A DNA stretch of 64,000 bases from Campylorhamphus procurvoides (taxonomy: Eukaryota; Chordata; Aves; Passeriformes; Dendrocolaptidae), in contig WBMV01008576.1 in the NCBI GenBank assembly GCA_013396655.1, forward strand, positions 553,406 to 617,405, written 5' to 3'. How positions within the stretch are numbered: position 1 is the first letter of the stretch; each line of letters begins with the position of its first letter. Positions 1 through 12,400 of the stretch are shown here, piece by piece. The translations under genes and the position numbers were made by a program. Below the pieces are notes generated by a model. That model was not told where the DNA came from. It searched no databases and was given only the letters and a program-made list of their open reading frames with translations.

Positions 1-240
1 GCCCCGACCGGCCCCCGTGCCGTGCTCGGGCCCGGGCCGTGAGTGCGGCGCTGGAGCGGGAGGACGGCCCGGGCGGGGCGCGGAGGGACAGCGGAGCACC
101 GGGATCAGCGCCGTGTGGCCCGGGCCGGAGAGCCCGAGCGAGCCCCCGACCAGCCCAAAGAGCAACCGGGAGGGTCGGGGCTGGAGTGCCGGGAGAGGTC
201 CCGCTCAGAGCGGCAGTGTCACTGGCCCTGCTAACGCGCT
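1..240. promoter_or_regulatory. GC-rich, CpG-dense island edge (promoter of an upstream neighbour?)
   Basis: The first 240 bases are very G+C rich with many CpG dinucleotides, then composition drops abruptly to AT-rich DNA. This is how a vertebrate CpG-island promoter edge looks. A GTGAGT donor-like motif follows GGGCC at about 39-44 on the + strand, so a short + strand first exon is possible. In vertebrates the gene upstream of AGPS is NFE2L2, transcribed in the opposite direction, so this could be its promoter or the divergent side of it; that is synteny-based inference. No coding exon of NFE2L2 is recognisable here. The overlapping GC-rich open frames in all phases are composition artefacts. 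Confidence 0.6.
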
Positions 241-3200
241 GTCAGTTTTTTGGCTTTCCCAGCTACATGCAACACGTATTAACAACACAGCACATCCTCC
301 AACTGCACACCCACCAACAGGTCGCACTCCTCAGGTGTAACAGCAACACGCCTGAAAGCAGGGAGGAACGCTTTACAGAGCAGACAGGCCACGGCCCAGG
401 ACCCCCTACCGCAGAGCCAGTGACCAAAACACTGGAGTGTCTTACCTTAAACCACCTGTCATTACTTAGTAAATGACAGAATTCACAGAGCAAGCTGAAC
501 TGCCCTTGAAAATACAAGGGGTAGTCAAATAGTTAATCAATTCAGTGCACCGAATATGGCTTTTGAAAGGGTCTGCCTGCTGCCACTGCGTGTGTAACCT
601 AGCTAACAACACATGACAATATATACCTTTCTGATGATCCATTGATCACTTCTTGAGCCCATTTTTGAGACTACTTTCAATGATCCCATGGAGCCAAAAA
701 GCATGGAATTATGACATTCTTGCTGGCCCTGATATATCTCCCTGTTCCTTTGCAGGTGTTTTGTCTGCATGCTTTGCAGCCAGAGCGCAGTGATGGTCTC
801 TGTCCCTCCCACTGGGGCACTGGGCCTGCTTTGGGTATGCACAGCCCCTCAGCTCGTGGGGGACCTGGCAATTTAAAGAGAGCTATAGTGAAGATCTCAT
901 TTTCAGGTTTGCCTTTCAAGGTACAGGAGTGTGACTTTATAACTTAAAAAATAGCACAAGTGTATAAATTTGATAAGTCTCTAATAATTAAATTCTTTGC
1001 ACCTTCATGTTGCAAGTGGATGTCTACGCAAAAATACTGCTTACTGTATTTATATAAAATTGATAGATCCCTTGGAAGGAATAAGGATCTGTAATTTAAG
1101 ATTTCTTATGTGCATATTTGATAACTGTGCTAGATATAGTGGGACTACTTGCCTTACAATGAAAGTTTAGTTAAAACACATCCACAGTGCCACTAAACAT
1201 ATTACAGAAATCTAAGCAGAAATTCTGTGCTGAATTAGGTAGGTATATTAAAGTAGCTCTTATGATGCTATGGCTTTGACTCCATGATGGTAAAATGCAT
1301 GGAGACAAGGAATCATTTTTAATGGAGAATGAACAGGAAAATTAAAGTATGTTCCTGTGTATTATTTTTCCAGTACCACTTTATTCTGTGGTCTAAAAGT
1401 GAATCCAACTGAAGGGACTCTTGTTGGAGGTTCTGGAGAAACTAAAGCAGACTGCCCCAAGTTGAAAAACCTTTTGCTGCCAGCTCCTTGCAACCTGTAT
1501 TTTTATGAAGTACCAGCTTTTGTCTTTTTCAGTATTATAAAAGAAAACATTAAGTAGACCACATTAGCACAACATGAGTAATACACCATGTCAGTTCATG
1601 AAAAATTGTCCTGAAGCTATAAAAGTGCCTTTTCTACATGCTTTATTTAATAAAAAGCAAAATAAAAGCAAGCATGCATCTTAGGTCATATCGTAGTGCA
1701 GAAATACTATGCAAAGCCAAGCAGCTTGCTTGGAGCCTGGGGTGAAGGAAAAAAAAAAAAGGAAGGACACTTTCTGGTCAGGCCAGACAAAAGAGCATTG
1801 ACTATATATTTTATTTGTGTTCCTTGCTTAATTTCTTTTCTCCTTTCCTTATCTTCACACCTTGTGCTCAGGCAGACCAGCTCTTCATTTCTAATCAGAA
1901 GGCAGTCATCCAAAAATCAGCTTAATGAAAATGCTGCATCTCGCTGCATTATTCCTGCCATGCGCCACTGAGGAATGAGGTGTATTGTGCTGGGAGATTT
2001 CTGAAACAAAGTAATCACAGTACTTTTGCAATCGTGTTATTTCCTTTCATTAGAAAACCTGAAATACATGAAAACATGTTTGTTTGTTTGTTGCCCTTTA
2101 CAGGTTTTTGTATAGTGACGTTTTGAAGAAAATGTTTTCTATTAACATCTTTCTCATCTGGAGATTATCTGGGATATAGTAATATCTCCATATCCTATAT
2201 ATAGAGGACTATGGCCCCACAGGTAATGCTTTAGTCTCTGCTTGTAAGTATGAACTTTTGACCGAGCAAGGAAATTGCATTTCCAATTGCTGTATTCCTG
2301 TTAATATCCACTCATGTACCTTAAGAAATGTACACACCTAGTCTATATGTATTTACAGTAATTATTTCAATATTACAGCTTAGATGCAAATGAGACAGAT
2401 ATAATTTTCAGGAAATTCAAAGTAGCTGAAATAGTATATTCAAGAACAACCCACAGTGGTACTTTGCAAAGAGTATAGAGCGCTTTTAATGACACATATG
2501 ATCTTAAATGTTATTGGTTGCCTATTTTGATATCAGACTTTCCTATTCTTGCTTTAGATTTTTTGTCAATTGTAATACTTAGAAAAATATTAATTTTATT
2601 ATCAGAATTTATTCTGGTATATTTTTGTGGTCTTTTTAAAATAATGTATGTACATAGAATTTTACTTTACATTGGGATAATTATGAAAATTCATAGTGCC
2701 ACCTACTACTGAAAATAAATTTTTTTAAAACCTTGTGAGTTTGGGTACCTTCTGATAAAAGGTCAATGGAAGAAAATATCTGTTGGAATAACAACTTTCA
2801 AACCTCTGAAAAATGTTGGGGACAAGTCCTCACTTGCCAAGTAAATTTCAGTCACTGAATTTCAGAACTTTCAACCAGTGACTATTTGGACCAAAACTCT
2901 AATGAGAGGTGATGCTGAAGATCTGCGATTTTGACTAAAGTTTCTTGATGTTATATTTCTAATAAGGAATTTAATTTTAAAATTTATCCATGCAATGTCA
3001 CTAGAAAAACACTGATGAAAAGAAACATCAGTGAAACAAAAGTTATTTTTCACCCAGTGGTAAGGAGACATCCTCTTCTACAGAGAGCTCTGCATGAGGT
3101 GTAGGCCAAACACCCTGGAATCCACATCACATGTGCCACAAGCTCTGTTCCCTTCTTACATCGCAAAGTCATAAGATGGACCATAGATCCTTGCTTGGTG

Positions 3201-3712
3201 GTTGGCATAAGATGGTATGTTCTCAGCCATGATGGCTGGAATTCATCTTCCCTAATCCTTACTATCTAAAAGTTAGATGAGATTAACATACAGTCTAAAG
3301 TACAGTAACTGGTTCTTTCTTTTATTCATGGAGAAGACCTTGTCTCTAGTACTAAAGTGCTAGTAACCATATGACCACAACCTTTTCCCACATCCCAGAT
3401 GTATTGGTTATGATCTCATTCTCAGGAACCATGGAAATACAAAAACTGGTAAGACTTTGGACACGAGTATGAACAAGTAGAATATACATCCTTAATCTTC
3501 CTGAGGAAAGTTCAACTTTAAATTTGACTCAGAGGAATCAGGAGCGGTTTATCTTCTGCTGGTACTTGTCTTATCCTGTAGAATGAACTGACATTGATCT
3601 ATTTTGAATGCATGACTGTCAGTTTCTGTCTTGTTATGGCTTGATGACTTAACCTTAGCAATTAATTTCAAGTTGAAAAATTCTAAAGAACAATGCATTA
3701 AGACAGATAGAA
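241..3712. other. Intergenic DNA, nothing recognised
   Basis: AT-rich single-copy-looking DNA. I see only short open frames without splice context or family resemblance, an A-tract at about 1750-1760 and a short (TTTG)n run near 2079-2091. No gene, RNA or recognisable repeat can be supported. Confidence 0.5.
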
Positions 3713-4219
3713 GATAACACAGGGATGTTTTAGCTATTGCTGAGCAGTGCTTGCACAGTGTCAGGGCCTTCTCTGTTTCTCAGGCTGCCCTGACAGGGAG
3801 TTGGCTGGGAGTGCACAAGGAGCTGGAAGGGGACACAGCTGGGACTGTTGACCCAGCAGACCACAGGGATACTCCAGATCATATGACATTGTGCTCAGTA
3901 TATGGAGCTGGGAGAAGAAGGAAGGAAGTGGGGACATTTGGAGTGATGATGTTTCTCTTCCCAAGCCACCATTACATGTAATGAAACCCTGCTTCTCTGG
4001 AGATAGCTGAACAGCTGCCAGCTGATGGGAAGCAGTGAATGAATTCCTTGTTTTGTTTTGTTTGGGTGCACAGCTTTTACTTTTCCTATTAAGCTACTTT
4101 TATATCAACCCACACATTTTCTCACTTTTACCCTTCTCATTTTCTCCCCCATCCCACTGGGGATGAGTGAGCTTGTGGCTATGAGGGGCTGAGCTGCCCA
4201 CTGTGGTTAAACCAGGACA
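3713..4219 (+). mobile_element. ERVL-like LTR, 5' copy, lacking its first ~100 bases
   Basis: The segment matches in order the U3/R/U5 features of an LTR family common in birds: the GCTGAGCAGTGCTTGCACAG stretch, GGGACACAGCTGGGAC, a CATATGACATTGTGCTCAG promoter-proximal stretch, and a 3' end in GGTTAAACCAGGACA. The first part of the LTR (present in the copies at 5311 and 59794) is missing, so the 5' end is truncated. It is followed after 8 bases by a primer-binding-site-like motif, which fixes it as the 5' LTR of an internally deleted provirus. The family name is from memory of bird repeats; orientation and relation to the other two copies are seen directly. Confidence 0.8.
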
Positions 4220-4227
4220 GTCCTTTT

Positions 4228-4245
4228 TGGTACCCAACTTGGGGC
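4228..4245 (+). other. Degenerate retroviral primer-binding site (tRNA-Lys type)
   Basis: TGGTACCCAACTTGGGGC lies 8 bases after the LTR end. It agrees at 15 of 18 positions with the tRNA-Lys(1,2)-type primer-binding site known from betaretroviruses and related elements. The position directly after an LTR supports the reading. Confidence 0.65.
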
Positions 4246-4554
4246 TCAAAGGGTTTGAGGTAACAACAGATTTGGTTGGAATTTAGTTGGCTGAATTTAT
4301 ATCTGTTAGTGCTATTTAGCTATTAATTTTCAGGGTGCTGTGCTTGCCAGAGGGCTTACTTGCCCTGCTGTGCATTAGTCTAGTTTAGTGCCTTTTTTTT
4401 TGTTCTTGCTGTTTTCTGTAGGGCTTATCATCTTACCCAGCTGTGCCTGGGAGCACTTTGATAACAGCCATGGCGATGCGCCTGGGCTGGCCGATGGCCT
4501 GGGCATTGCTGCTGGGCTGGACAGCCTGCAGCTCCAGTGTCAGTTTGAATTGAA

Positions 4555-4885
4555 GGGATTTGACCTGTGGATAACTGCAGGAGCAGGACAACCTGAAGTG
4601 TCCACAGCCGTGGGTAAGACCATGTTAGAGCAGATGTGTCTGTGACCATAGATATGTGTCTGCCATAGCAGGTATCCCTGAGGGCATTGTGGCCTGGGGA
4701 TAAGTACACACTGGAGAAGAAATACCTTGAAGCGTCTGTAGCCATGGATAAATCCACAACACAGCAGGTACACCTTTGAAGAGACTGTGGCTAATCAGTA
4801 AGTCCACGCTGGAGCAGGTCCATCCCTAATGAACTGAAGGTCTGTGGGTAAGTCCACACTGGAGCAGAGGCAAGGGTAGGAGTAT
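4555..4885 (+). repeat. Degenerate minisatellite, about six units of 45-60 bases
   Basis: A motif close to GTGGATAAGTCCACACTGGA followed by GCAGGT, a CCTGAAG-like stretch and CTGTGGCC recurs: near 4568, 4611, 4698, 4743, 4794 and 4846. Units differ by substitutions and small indels, so the array is old. It lies wholly inside the interior of the ERVL-like element. Confidence 0.65.
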
Positions 4886-5310
4886 ACTGTGGTGTCCAAA
4901 GGGACCACAGGTGGAGACTGTAATGGTTATACCTTTAAATGGTTGTAAACTATGATCTGAGTTACATGTTGTAGGATTACTATAGCAGGAACCACTACCA
5001 GCGGAGATTATGCCTTACAAGAAGTGGTGGGTGTGTGCAGCAGTGACCCAGCCTGAACTGGCTTTGGTGCCCCATGACTCCACAAAACACACCCCCTCTC
5101 CTGTCCTGAGTGACCACCAGAACAGATGGAGTCCCACATCATGTACCAATGAACTCAAAGGACATTTCATGGACATTTTACAGGGCTGGTCCATAGACTG
5201 AGGGAATGATATCTGTGTCTATATCAAAGGATGGGAAAGGGGAAGGTGGCTAATGAGGATCTGTTGGATAGTGTGGAACCTGAGCGTGGTATGGAATAAG
5301 GTGTGGAGAT

Positions 5311-5420
5311 TGTACTAGCTTTGGCTGGGATAGAGTTTATTTTCTTCATGGTAGCTTTTAGGGTGCTATGCTTTGGATTTGTGATGAAAACAGTGTTGAT
5401 AAAACACTAATGTTTATGCA
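5311..5420 (+). mobile_element. ERVL-like LTR, 3' copy, only the 5' part recognisable
   Basis: It starts with TGTACTAGCTTTGGCTGGGA, matching the start of the LTR at 59794 (TGTACTGGGTCTAGCCAGGA), and continues through TTTGGATTTGTGATGAAAAC and AGTGTTGATAA. Similarity is lost after about 5420. As the 3' LTR it closes the provirus that begins at 3713. Confidence 0.7.
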
Positions 5421-6461
5421 TCCTGTGTGATAACAGAGAATGCCTGAACAGAGACAGAAGAGGAAGGATGAGCACTCCCACCCTTGGATAGATATTTTGC
5501 TCACATGTGCATGAGTTACAAGTTCTGAGTTAATGAATTGCAAGTTATGAATTAGAGAACTTCTGAGTTAGAAACATCCTGACTGAAGTGATGAACTAGT
5601 GAATTCATGTGCTAGACTAGCTTGTACAAGTGGGACTGAGCCCTTCTTTGTTGTGTTTGCTTTTTTCCTAATGAGCTTATAAAATAAAGTTTAATTGGCA
5701 AAGTACATTGTCCTGTGAATTTGAGACATTTGAACAGACCATGACAGACTGAGTAGTCTGTGGCCTTTCTCTCTATTACCTGTCTAAATAATTAAAAACA
5801 AAAGGTAACAGGCAGCGACTAGGGACACTCCTCTGAATGGAGTAGGGGAAGTTCTTCACAACGCAAGATTTGTGTTGCTTGTCTACCCCACATTCTTGTT
5901 TTCCTTTAAGGGCCTTGCCAAAGACCTCTGGTGCTTCTCCTTTTTCAAGGGCAATTATAATCCTCCCAGTCCTTCCCTCTTGTTTCACTCACTGTGGACT
6001 GTGGACTTTTAGTGTTAATGTGTGTCAGCCTAAATCATTAAAAGCAATGCTCACTGTATGTCAGAAAACTAGAAAGGTTGAAAATGTGCTTCTTCCATCA
6101 CAGAGAAAGACACAAAGTCAAATCACAGTCAGCAAGAAAATGAATAAGCTATTTGGTGATACCATGTGCAAAAAAAATAGCATCATAAAAATGAAATTAT
6201 TTAAAGTAGCATTCAAATCACACAGTCATCATTGCTTCAGTTTTCAATAATACAGAGGTAATTGTATAGACAAACTGCCTTATTCAGTTTGGTGGGAAAA
6301 CAATTGAAAGTTTTAATGTCCTGGCATCTGCAGATAATAAATTATGTGAGCTGTGCTCCTAATCCAACTAGAATCCTAATTCTTGTTTTATCCAGAACAT
6401 ACTACAGTATCTCTACAGTATCTCTGATGGAAGATACTTCTATGACCTTCTGGAGCCAAGA

Positions 6462-6505
6462 CAATTCTAGAATAAATCTAGAACACAGTAACTCTTCTAG
6501 AATTG
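6462..6505. repeat. Inverted repeat with TTCTAGAA cores (heat-shock-element-like)
   Basis: CAATTCTAGAA (6462-6472) and its exact reverse complement TTCTAGAATTG (6495-6505) flank a 22-base spacer that holds another TCTAGAA. TTCnnGAA is the pairing unit of heat-shock-factor sites, so two units are present. Function is unproven; in AT-rich DNA such a match can be chance. Confidence 0.45.
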
Positions 6506-9179
6506 AATATTGAAGTGAGTTAGAATAGATGAAGGAGCTAATGCCAGAATTAATGGCCCTGTATATATGACTATTTAAAATACAAACTAAACTGTGTGAA
6601 TAGAAATGTTTGCAACCTGCATTCCATTAGATATACTGGGAAGAGTTTTAAAAGACTTAGTTTTGTGATTTCAACTGCTGAACCCAGACTAACTATAAAT
6701 AAACATACTACCAAGAGTCTAAAGTGCATCATGTGCATTAGAGTCAGAACCCCATGTTTGCTATGCTGTTGAACTCTCCACCATCTTCTAAGTGTTGGAA
6801 TACTATTATGCCATAGGTGAGGTCACACAGCTCCTTTCTGCCTACTTTTCCTTTAAATTCTCAAGCATTCCCAAGAGCTCTGACAGCCTAGATATTTCTC
6901 AAATGCAGACTATAACTGTTCATAGATTTTTTTTTTGTTGCCACTTCCATGCTCCAAAAAATCCAGGAAGTGTGACAGTGAGAATAATACTGAGGTCTCT
7001 TTGACTTCCATTTCCTGGAAGAGATAACACAACCATTGGGCAGAATATCTATCCCATCAAAGTATTTTAGTATACTAGCAGTATCTAAACAAGTAGAGTT
7101 TACAGCTGAAACTGTGTTTAATCTATGGTACATTCATAATCTCTTCTAGGAAATACCTTCCATATGTTCTAACTCCTCTGTATGTTCCTCTGCTATAACA
7201 AAAGTGTTTGCTAAACAGGGGAGACCTCAACTTATTTACTGTTCTGATTTTCAGAGAGAATGGGCAAGATGGCTGCTTTACTGCCCCTTACTTTTTCTTG
7301 ACTTCTCTTTTTTTGATATTTTCCTCCTGGTACTCACATGACATGGGAATATAATATGTTGTTTACTCCTTCAGCCTCTTGTCATGCCCCATATATTCTG
7401 CTAATGCAGCAGGCAGTTCGTCCTTACCATGTTTAAAATCGAAGGAACCTGCTGTGTCTGTTCACACAGTTCTGCAGGAGTTCACATACGTGGGATGCTC
7501 TGCTCCTCCTCTGCAGGGTGATGGTGCAGGCAGCCTGTTGGCTCTTGGCCACCCCAGAGCTGAGCCTGTCCTGGTCTGTCTGCGGGGTGCAAACTTCAGG
7601 TGTGTGCAGGGCTGTGGGATGGGATCAGGCAGGAGGGCAGACACCCAGAATGCTTGTGCAGCCTCATTGCTGGCCAGGCAGCAGACTGAACACCTTGGCC
7701 AAGTTTCACAGCCTGGCTTCCAGTGCTGACGTGTCCTCTATGCCTCAGGATGAAGGCAACAGCCAGCAATGCAGAAACACTGAAGTCCTGACGTTTCTGT
7801 TGCTATTTTGCCTGGTTCTTCTTTTTTTTTTTTTTTGTTCTTTCCAGCTTGCATCTCTTCCTCCTTTTCTAAATTCGTAATTATGCACATGGTGTTGCCA
7901 CCCATTAGCCTCACTCCTCATGTTATCCCCATTGGGACAGGGTAACACATAGGTCTAGGGAGGAACAGAGACTGTATTTGAATAGGAAGCAGCATCAAAG
8001 AGTCTCTGTGATTCTTAGCACTGGTCTGGACCATGTGCCTACTTTTTGTCCAAATACGTGGTAGGAACAAACCTCTGGGAGTGAGTTTCAGGGAAAACAA
8101 AACCTAAGCTTGATTCTCAGAATATAAATGCAACTCTCATTTTTTGCACTCTTTAGGGACCTGCTCAGCAGCAGCAGTAACAAAGCAGTGTTGGTATCTC
8201 TGACAGCCCATGACCTGATAATCCTTTTTTACTACTTTGTGTTTGTAAGTACCCTGTTCCAGAAGTCATCCAGTATAGGTTCCCCTTAATCACCCTTAAA
8301 GTTTTTGACAAGTTGAACATATACATGTATTTCCAAATAAATCTGACCTCCAGCAACAGATTGTTTTTCTGGCTTTTTTTCAGAACTCTTTCTCATTTAT
8401 CTTTTGTCTTTTTGGACAGTGTTGTGGATAGATCTAAATATTTTAGGCCAAAATAAAAAGAAAATTACTTAACCTGATGCTGTTCAGCTCACGTGGAGTC
8501 CAAAATGACATTGCTCTTTTGCCTTGCCATATCCTGTGCAAACTCACACCTAGTTGCCAGGGGAGGAGGAGGACAGTCCCATCATTCTCTTTTCTAATTC
8601 ATGCTTTTCCAGCTATTTCTTCCACTGAAAAATTATTTGGCTTATTTTGTTCACTATTATTTTGCCTTATTCTAGATCAAAACTATTTCTTTTGAGTGCA
8701 TCATTTCTTTACACCCCACCTATAATTCTTTCTTCACTGGTATTTGCAGCTTTTTGAGCTGCAAAATTGTAAAAGCAGCATTCTGAAGTTTATTATCCTG
8801 ATCAAAATATTGAAAAAAACCCCAAAAATCAGCCCTCACACCCATATCTATCACACCCCAAACATCTCCTCACAGTTCAATACATCCTATTTCTTTGCAA
8901 TATTGTATTGAGATTCCAGTATATACTGGGACTTCCAGCATACTGTAAACTGTGTTTGGGAGGGAGACGCCTATGTGGGAGCTGGCAGAACGAGGCAGCT
9001 GGGCTGCAGGCAGCCTGAGAGCTTCCCAAGGAAATGCTTGCTGTTGGCAGGCTGTCAGTAGTGGCAGCAGCAGGACATAAAGAGGCAGGAGGCACAACAG
9101 AGCTGCATATGTGACTGGCAGAAGACTGGTGTCAAATGGTCCCAACACGTCCCACCCCAAAGGACCATAATCCTCATTT

Positions 9180-9420
9180 GAGATTCAGCTGTAGGGCTGA
9201 TAGCGTCGCCGCTGTTAAGAGGTAATTGTGCTTAAAGGAGTTGCCCTCTTTGTTCCTAGAAAGCCATAAAAGAGCGGCGTTACTTCTGTAGCCCCCGTGT
9301 TACACGAGGGCAGCCTGGTAAGGGAGCCTGCAGAGCATCCTGCCTCCGACACCTTCAGCCCCGAGCTGGGCAGTCACTGCCTGCTGTCAGGGCACGGGCG
9401 TCCACAGCAACTCACAGCTT
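9180..9420 (+). promoter_or_regulatory. Local GC/CpG-enriched patch with TATA-like box
   Basis: Within AT-rich surroundings this patch is G+C rich and contains several CpGs (GCGTCGCCGC, AGCGGCG, CACGGGCG). CATAAAAG at 9265-9272 resembles a TATA box, with GC-rich sequence 25-35 bases downstream. It could be a promoter of an unannotated transcript or an enhancer. No exon can be assigned. Confidence 0.25.
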
Positions 9421-12400
9421 TCCCAGCAAAGCCAGCTTGAATTAACTTTCCAAGTTAAGTCTTTACAAAATATGATTTGAAACCCTTAAAGAAATATGCA
9501 ACATTATATCTGCTGTCTTCTCTTCAGCCATTCCTTTTGTGAATCTGTCTGAACAAATCACTCTTACACAGTAAGATTTTTTTAATTAGACCTTAGTGTT
9601 TGTTGATTGTGGCCCTAGAACCTTCCAGATGTTGAGCAATCACAACGTTTCTAGTACTCTTCACTAGGAAAGAAATTATGCTTAAGATAGACTGATGCCA
9701 AGAATCATTGCTTTTTCTTGTGAAAATTTGGTTAATGGATGTTTCTGTTTCCCACATCTATTGTGATGATAATTTATGTTGTAATTGCAATAAGTGTATC
9801 ACACGTGCTCCAGAAACAATAGCAGAATACAGCTACTATACCAGTGCGGTAAACTTAAATGATTGCCTCTATTCATTTGCAGTTTCTTAATCAATTGATT
9901 AAGAATCTGATTTTCAATCAAGCTCTGTGTTTGCAAGGTCACAAAAGCTTCCTTTCTTAGCGTGCAGTGTGTGCTACATCAGCTCACAGACTGTTTGCAA
10001 GCGCAACAGAAGCTGGAGGTGTGTTGCTTGATGGAAACAAGCCCGCTGAACATATGTGTTTTGCCTAGGTAAGCTGATAACACCAAGCAGAAAAAGTAGG
10101 CCTGGAGTAGCCCCTGTGCCATAATTTCTGATGTTGAGGACCTCTGCAAGTCTTTTATGTTACTATGCAAACTTAACAAGAATGAGAACTTTTCAGAACG
10201 AGATTTTTTGCTGCAGTTTGTGCATGCAATTTTTTTCTCTGCTAATACAGGGAGTAAGTTGGCTGTGTTAGTTGGCTAGCTTTGACAAACTAAATTCCTG
10301 GGACTCTGCCTGACTTCCTTTCGAAATCTGAAGCTGTTTTTAAGGAGACTTGGTGAGAAAACACAGCACAGTGACTTTCACTGACTCTGTCTGGCTTATA
10401 ATGGAAAGGCCTGCAGTTACCCTCAGGCATGAACTTGATTACATTAATAGTAAAAAATACAAAATAAATCACATGCTTTAATTCTAAATTACATTATTTG
10501 ATGTAATAAGAACTTCCATACCAGATAAAATCTAAATTAGTTGTCTGCCAATAGTAATTCCCAGACGTCTCTGAGGAAATTGCCCTATTCTTCAACCTCC
10601 TTTCCCCCCTCTACAAGTGTAATGGATAATTATGTAACAGCCTGACTGTAGGGGAAGTTATTTTCTAACCTCAGGCTGGTGGTTGATTTATGCCTTGAAC
10701 TGTGAACATTTATATCCATTATGAATTTTTATCGAGTCCAATCTAATTCCGAGCACAAATGTATGAATATGTATGTATAACCTTTTCCTGAATCCTGATA
10801 AGTGCTTGGCTTCTGTGATACCATTTGCCAGCATGTTTCACAGGCGTATTACTTTTGCCAATTTGAAATATAATGCCTTTTACTTTCATTATTGCCATCA
10901 GTGTTTGCTGGGGGCGTGCATCAGTGGTGGTGATAACCCCCAATGTCCTTTTCCCCAGTAACTCCCTGCTCGGCTCAGCTCTGAAGCCCCAGCTGGGCCT
11001 GTGTGCCTCTGCTGGACCACAACGCAGCAATCTCCAGTCTATCAACATCTCCTTCTCCACCCCCTCATAGTCCAGACCTCACCTTTTATATTATGGGTTG
11101 ATGACAAGCAGAGGGATGATGCTTGCAGCAAATGAAAAGGTTAAAGTGTCTCTAGGACTGCTATCGTTCTGCTGCACCATGACTTTCTGAATTTGCAAGA
11201 GTCATTACAATTTAATGTCAAGAGAAGAGTTTATTTTGTGGAGAAGAAGTTGTTCTGGACTATGGGAAAGAAATTAGTTTTGATTTGTGTTGGCTCAGGT
11301 CAAAGAGGTGCTTTTGTGAAATACTGGGGAGGAAGGTCTTAATCTTGCGGTGGGCTATTTTACAGCTACATTTTATTCCAGAAAAAAAGGTAGACTATCT
11401 TTGATTTGGGGGAAATTGGTCATACTTGGTAAAAGAGGGTTGGATTAGGAACAATTCTGAATAGAAAAGTAAGGACTATTTTACCTAAAGAAGGAATTTC
11501 ACTGAATTTCTACATGAGCTGACTACTGCCATAAAAAGAATAGTTGGGTTTTGACCAAAGGCAAAAGAAGATGGGAAAGACTGTAAGGAAGACCGTGCAG
11601 AAGCAGCAAGAAAAGACAATGTTTTCCTTTCTCCTCTCAACCCTTTTTATTACTGGTGGTATCTGCATTCATAAAAATTTGAAATGCAGATGATTTCCAG
11701 GGTTGCCAATGGGAAAAGGCACCCTTGCAAGTCAAATCTTGAATAAACACCTGTAATGAAAAGAAGGCAATGAGGCCAACTTTGAGAGTCTATGTATGAA
11801 AACCTTGAGTTTGTGAATCCTCATAACATGCTCTCAGTGAGGAACTATTATAGCACTGGAAAAGTTAATTTATGAAGAACAGGGATATATGCAAAGCCAA
11901 AAGGGATATGTGGAGTGGCTACAACAGACAGCTGGCAATAAGTGCATACAGAGACCTTTGGTGATCACAGTCAGTATAGGACATCTGTGGATTTAGCCAC
12001 AAAGCTTCAATTGTGGTGTAAATTCTTTCGTTTAGGAGTGAGTTCTGAGACATGGTCTCTCATTGGTTCACTTAATTGTGTACTGAACAGGTCTGAAGCT
12101 TTTATTTGGATTAAAATTTCCCTGAAACTCATGGTAATTTACATCTGAGGTTTTGGCTCTGGTCCCTTCCCAGCTTGTACTCAATATAAATTACTGTCCT
12201 AGAACCATGACATGTTCAATTTATCCTCCATTTCAGATGGTTGAAAAGTGCATGCATAATTCTGTGCATGCCACACTTTCTGTAATCTACTGTGACAAAT
12301 AGACCAAAAGACTGAAACTGCTAGGTAATACACTTTATTTTAGTCACGAACCCACACCCAGCCTTAGTTTAAATACCAGGCATTTGAATTATTTGATTTG

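Larger units (their letters stand above)
4220..5310 (+). mobile_element. Internal region of the decayed ERVL-like element, non-coding
   Basis: About 1.1 kb lie between the two LTR remnants, far shorter than a full retroviral interior. No gag, pol or env reading frame is recognisable. The left part holds a degenerate tandem array (4555-4885). The right part ends in a purine-rich stretch (AATAAGGTGTGGAGAT) directly before the next LTR start at 5311, in the place of a polypurine tract. The layout suggests a short non-autonomous or internally deleted element. Confidence 0.7.

Noticed and set aside
17..476. Open frames up to 145 codons at the left CpG-island edge
   Set aside because: Composition artefact; no splice-supported or recognised protein.
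5870..6250. 126-codon open frame on the + strand
   Set aside because: No recognised family or splice context; the length is within chance expectation for this many bases.
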